DNA from: UBA668 sp041394605
GTDB taxonomy: Bacteria > Actinomycetota > Acidimicrobiia > Acidimicrobiales > Ilumatobacteraceae
DNA length: 64,000 nt
NCBI GenBank assembly: GCA_041394605.1
Contig: JAWKHX010000004.1
Span: forward strand, 768,183-832,182
Reading direction: 5' to 3'
The position numbers were made by a program, and so were the translations under genes. Of this stretch, positions 61,915 to 64,000 are shown in pieces. The first letter of the stretch is position 1. Every line of letters starts with the position of its first letter. Under the pieces are notes generated by a model. The model was not told where the DNA came from, searched no databases, and saw nothing but the letters and a program-made list of their open reading frames with translations.

Positions 61915-63895
61915 ATGAGTTCTCTCTGGGCGCGGGTCGAGCCGCTCCTGGCACGGGTCAACAAGCCCGCCCGCTACATCGGGTGTGAGGACGGCGCCAT
62001 CACCCTCCGGCATGCGCCCGGGAAGGTCGCCTGGCTGCTCGCCTATCCCGACACATACGAAGTCGGGCTGCCCAACCAGGGGCTCCAGATCCTCTACAAC
62101 ATCCTGAACGAACGCGACGACGCCGTCGCCGAGCGCACCTACGCCCCCTGGTCGGACCTGGAGGGTCTGATGCGGGCGCGCTCCGTGCCGTTGTTCAGCG
62201 TGGACACGCATCGGGCCGCAGCGGAGTTCGACCTGCTGGCGTTCAACCTCTCGGCCGAACTCGTCTACACGAACCTGCTCAACATGGTGGACCTGGCCGG
62301 CGTGCCCGTGCGCGCGGCCCAGCGGGCGGACACCGACCCGCTGGTGGTCATCGGTGGTCACTGCGCGTTCAACCCCGAGCCGCTGGCCGACTTCGTCGAC
62401 GTCGTCGTGCTCGGCGAGGGTGAGGAAGTCATCGGCGAGATCACCGACGTGGTGCGCGAGTGGAAGGCCGGCGGGCGTGGCCCCGGGAGCCGGGCCAACG
62501 TGCTGCGGGCGCTGGCCGCGGTGGCCGGCGTCTACGTGCCCTCGCTGTACGACGTGGAGTACGACGGGCCCGCGCTGCGGGCGGTCACCCCGAGGTACGC
62601 GGACGTGCCGGCCGTGGTGCACAAGCGGACCGTCGCCGACCTTGGGGCGTGGCCGTACCCGCGCACTCCGCTGGTGCCGCTCACCGAGGTGGTGCACGAC
62701 AGGCTGGCCGTGGAGGTGTTCCGCGGGTGCACCCGTGGGTGCCGCTTCTGCCAGGCGGGCATGATCACCCGGCCGGTGCGCGAGCGCCCTGCCGAGCAGG
62801 TGCGCACCATGATCCTCAACGGGGTGCGCCGGCGGCTACGACGAGGTCAGCCTCACGTCGCTCAGCACGGCGGACTACAGCGGCATCGAGACGCTCACCG
62901 CCGGGCTCAACCCGGCCGGCTGCGGCACCGCCGACCAGCTCACGATCAGCCTGCCCTCGCTGCGGGTGGATGCCTTCACCGTGGGCCTCGCCGCCCAAGT
63001 CGCCGGCGGTCGGCGCAGCGGGCTGACCTTCGCCCCCGAAGCCGGGTCGTGGCGCCTGCGCCAGGTGATCAACAAGCTCATCCGTGAGGAGGACCTGTAC
63101 GGCGCGGTGGAGTCCGCGTTCTCCCAGGGGTGGCACCGCACCAAGCTGTACTTCCTCACCGGGCTGCCCACGGAAGCCGACGACGACACGCTGGGCATCG
63201 TGGATCTGGCCCGCAACTGTGTGCACATCGGCCGCCGGCACACCAACCGGGCCAGCGTCACCGTCAGCCTCGGGGGCTTCGTGCCCAAGGCCCACACCCC
63301 GTTCCAGTGGTTCGGCCAGAACACCACCGAGGAGTTGCGCCGCAAGGTGGCCCTCGTGCGCGATGCCGCCCAGAAGGCCAAGGGCGTCCAGGTGAAGTGG
63401 CACGACCCGGCGGCCACCCTGGCCGAGGGCATCGTGTCCCGCGGCGACCGGCGCATCGGTGCGGTCATCGAGCGGGTGTGGCGCGACGGCGGCATCTTCC
63501 AGGAGTGGCACGAGTTCTTCACCCTCTCCCGCTGGGAGGCGGCGATGGCCGCCGAGGGGCTGTCGGCGGACTGGTACGTCCACCGCCACCGCGAGGCGGA
63601 CGAGGTGCTGCCGTGGGATCACTTGTCGGCCGGCCTGCACAAGGACTTCCTCTGGCAGGACTGGCAGGAGGCGCTCGCCGAGCACGGCCTCGAGGACTGC
63701 AGGTGGACGCCCTGCTACGACTGCGGTGTCTGCACCGGCTACGGCATCGAGCACGTGGTCGCCTCGCCGGTGCCGCCTGCCGGCGGGAGCCAGGGCACCG
63801 GCCAGGATCTCAGCAGTGGTGGCGAGGTGCCCGTGTTCCTCCAGCCCCGCCCGCGGCCGGATGCTGCCGAGCCCGCTGCGGAGGTGCCGGCGTGA
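61915..63895 (+). CDS. TIGR03960-family B12-binding radical SAM protein, one frameshift
   Basis: Protein of ~660 aa. An N-terminal cobalamin-binding-like domain (VAWLLAYPDTYEVGLPNQGLQILYNILN) is followed by the radical SAM cluster motif CTRGCRFCQAG near residue 275. The frame breaks near 62826 between MILNGVR and GYDEVSLTSLSTADYSGIETL. After it come LTFAPEAGSWRLRQVINKLI and a C-terminal CYDCGVCTGYGIEH. The family always pairs with a TIGR03936 (DUF2344) gene, which follows with a GTGA overlap. Its chemical role is not known to me. Confidence 0.9.
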
Positions 63896-64000
63896 AGCTG
63901 CGCATCCGCCACACCAAGCTGGGCAAGATCCGCTTCACTAGCCACCGCGACACGGCCCGCCACTGGGAGCGTGCGGTCCGCAAGGCGGAGGTCCGCCTGG
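63892..64000 (+). CDS. TIGR03936/DUF2344 radical SAM-associated protein, 3' end beyond window
   Basis: Only the first 36 codons are visible: VKLRIRHTKLGKIRFTSHRD then TARHWERAVRKAEVRL. KIRFTSHRD is the usual opening of DUF2344 proteins that accompany the TIGR03960 radical SAM partner. GTG 63892 overlaps the upstream stop. Confidence 0.8.
   Translation, partial: MKLRIRHTKLGKIRFTSHRDTARHWERAVRKAEVRL

Overview
The window is GC-rich, gene-dense actinobacterial DNA. Three things point that way: F420- and flavin-type oxidoreductases, LPXTG sortase substrates with Arg-rich tails, and the order tig-clpP-clpX-folC-ndk-mreBCD-mrdA-rodA-radical SAM pair. A member of the class Acidimicrobiia (Ilumatobacter-like) is my best guess; this is inference from gene content, not a database result.

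Layout. 1-9.4 kb: a cytochrome P450 and an alcohol dehydrogenase divergent from a TetR regulator, then a phosphotransferase and a tightly overlapping operon (about 3.8-9.1 kb). That operon holds one membrane protein, two membrane-anchored linalool dehydratase/isomerase-like proteins and two homologous microproteins, one directly after each. 9.4-13 kb: an LLM-class oxidoreductase, a fatty acid desaturase under a perfect palindrome, a CrtC-like protein, and a DUF302 gene divergent from a Cys-rich small protein around a CsoR-like operator. 13-22.2 kb: an orphan molybdenum hydroxylase large subunit, an amidohydrolase, and then a stretch broken by many frameshifts. It contains a CobW-type GTPase, a class V aminotransferase, a TmpA/gamma-butyrobetaine-hydroxylase-like dioxygenase, a TmpB/PhnZ-like HD oxygenase and an SDR. 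22.2-34.3 kb: mraY, an NsrR-like/YwiC-like/RIC nitrosative-stress operon, an LPETG protein, fatty acid oxidation genes, a molybdopterin oxidoreductase, an MFS transporter, an ArsR-SRPBCC pair and tRNA-Gly. 34.3-50.4 kb: a frameshifted P-type ATPase, an LPQTG protein, a 2OG oxygenase, cydABDC, an SPFH protein, a Rieske oxygenase, an SGNH protein abutting tRNA-Pro, and a universal stress protein/multicopper oxidase operon with a DosR-like box upstream. 50.4-64 kb: the housekeeping block for protein quality control, folate, nucleotide balance and rod-shape cell-wall synthesis, ending inside a radical SAM-associated gene.

Two window-wide patterns stand out. First, many genes without a Shine-Dalgarno sequence have a TANNNT hexamer (often TAGNNT) 7-9 nt before the start codon, which suggests leaderless transcripts. 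Second, single-base frameshifts interrupt genes that should be essential (mreB, mreC, mreD), and they cluster very densely at about 17.7-21.6 kb. I read most of them as sequence or assembly errors rather than gene decay, so broken genes are annotated across their full reconstructed extent.

The best candidate for an undescribed system is the duplicated cassette of LDI-like membrane enzyme plus microprotein at 4994-9088.
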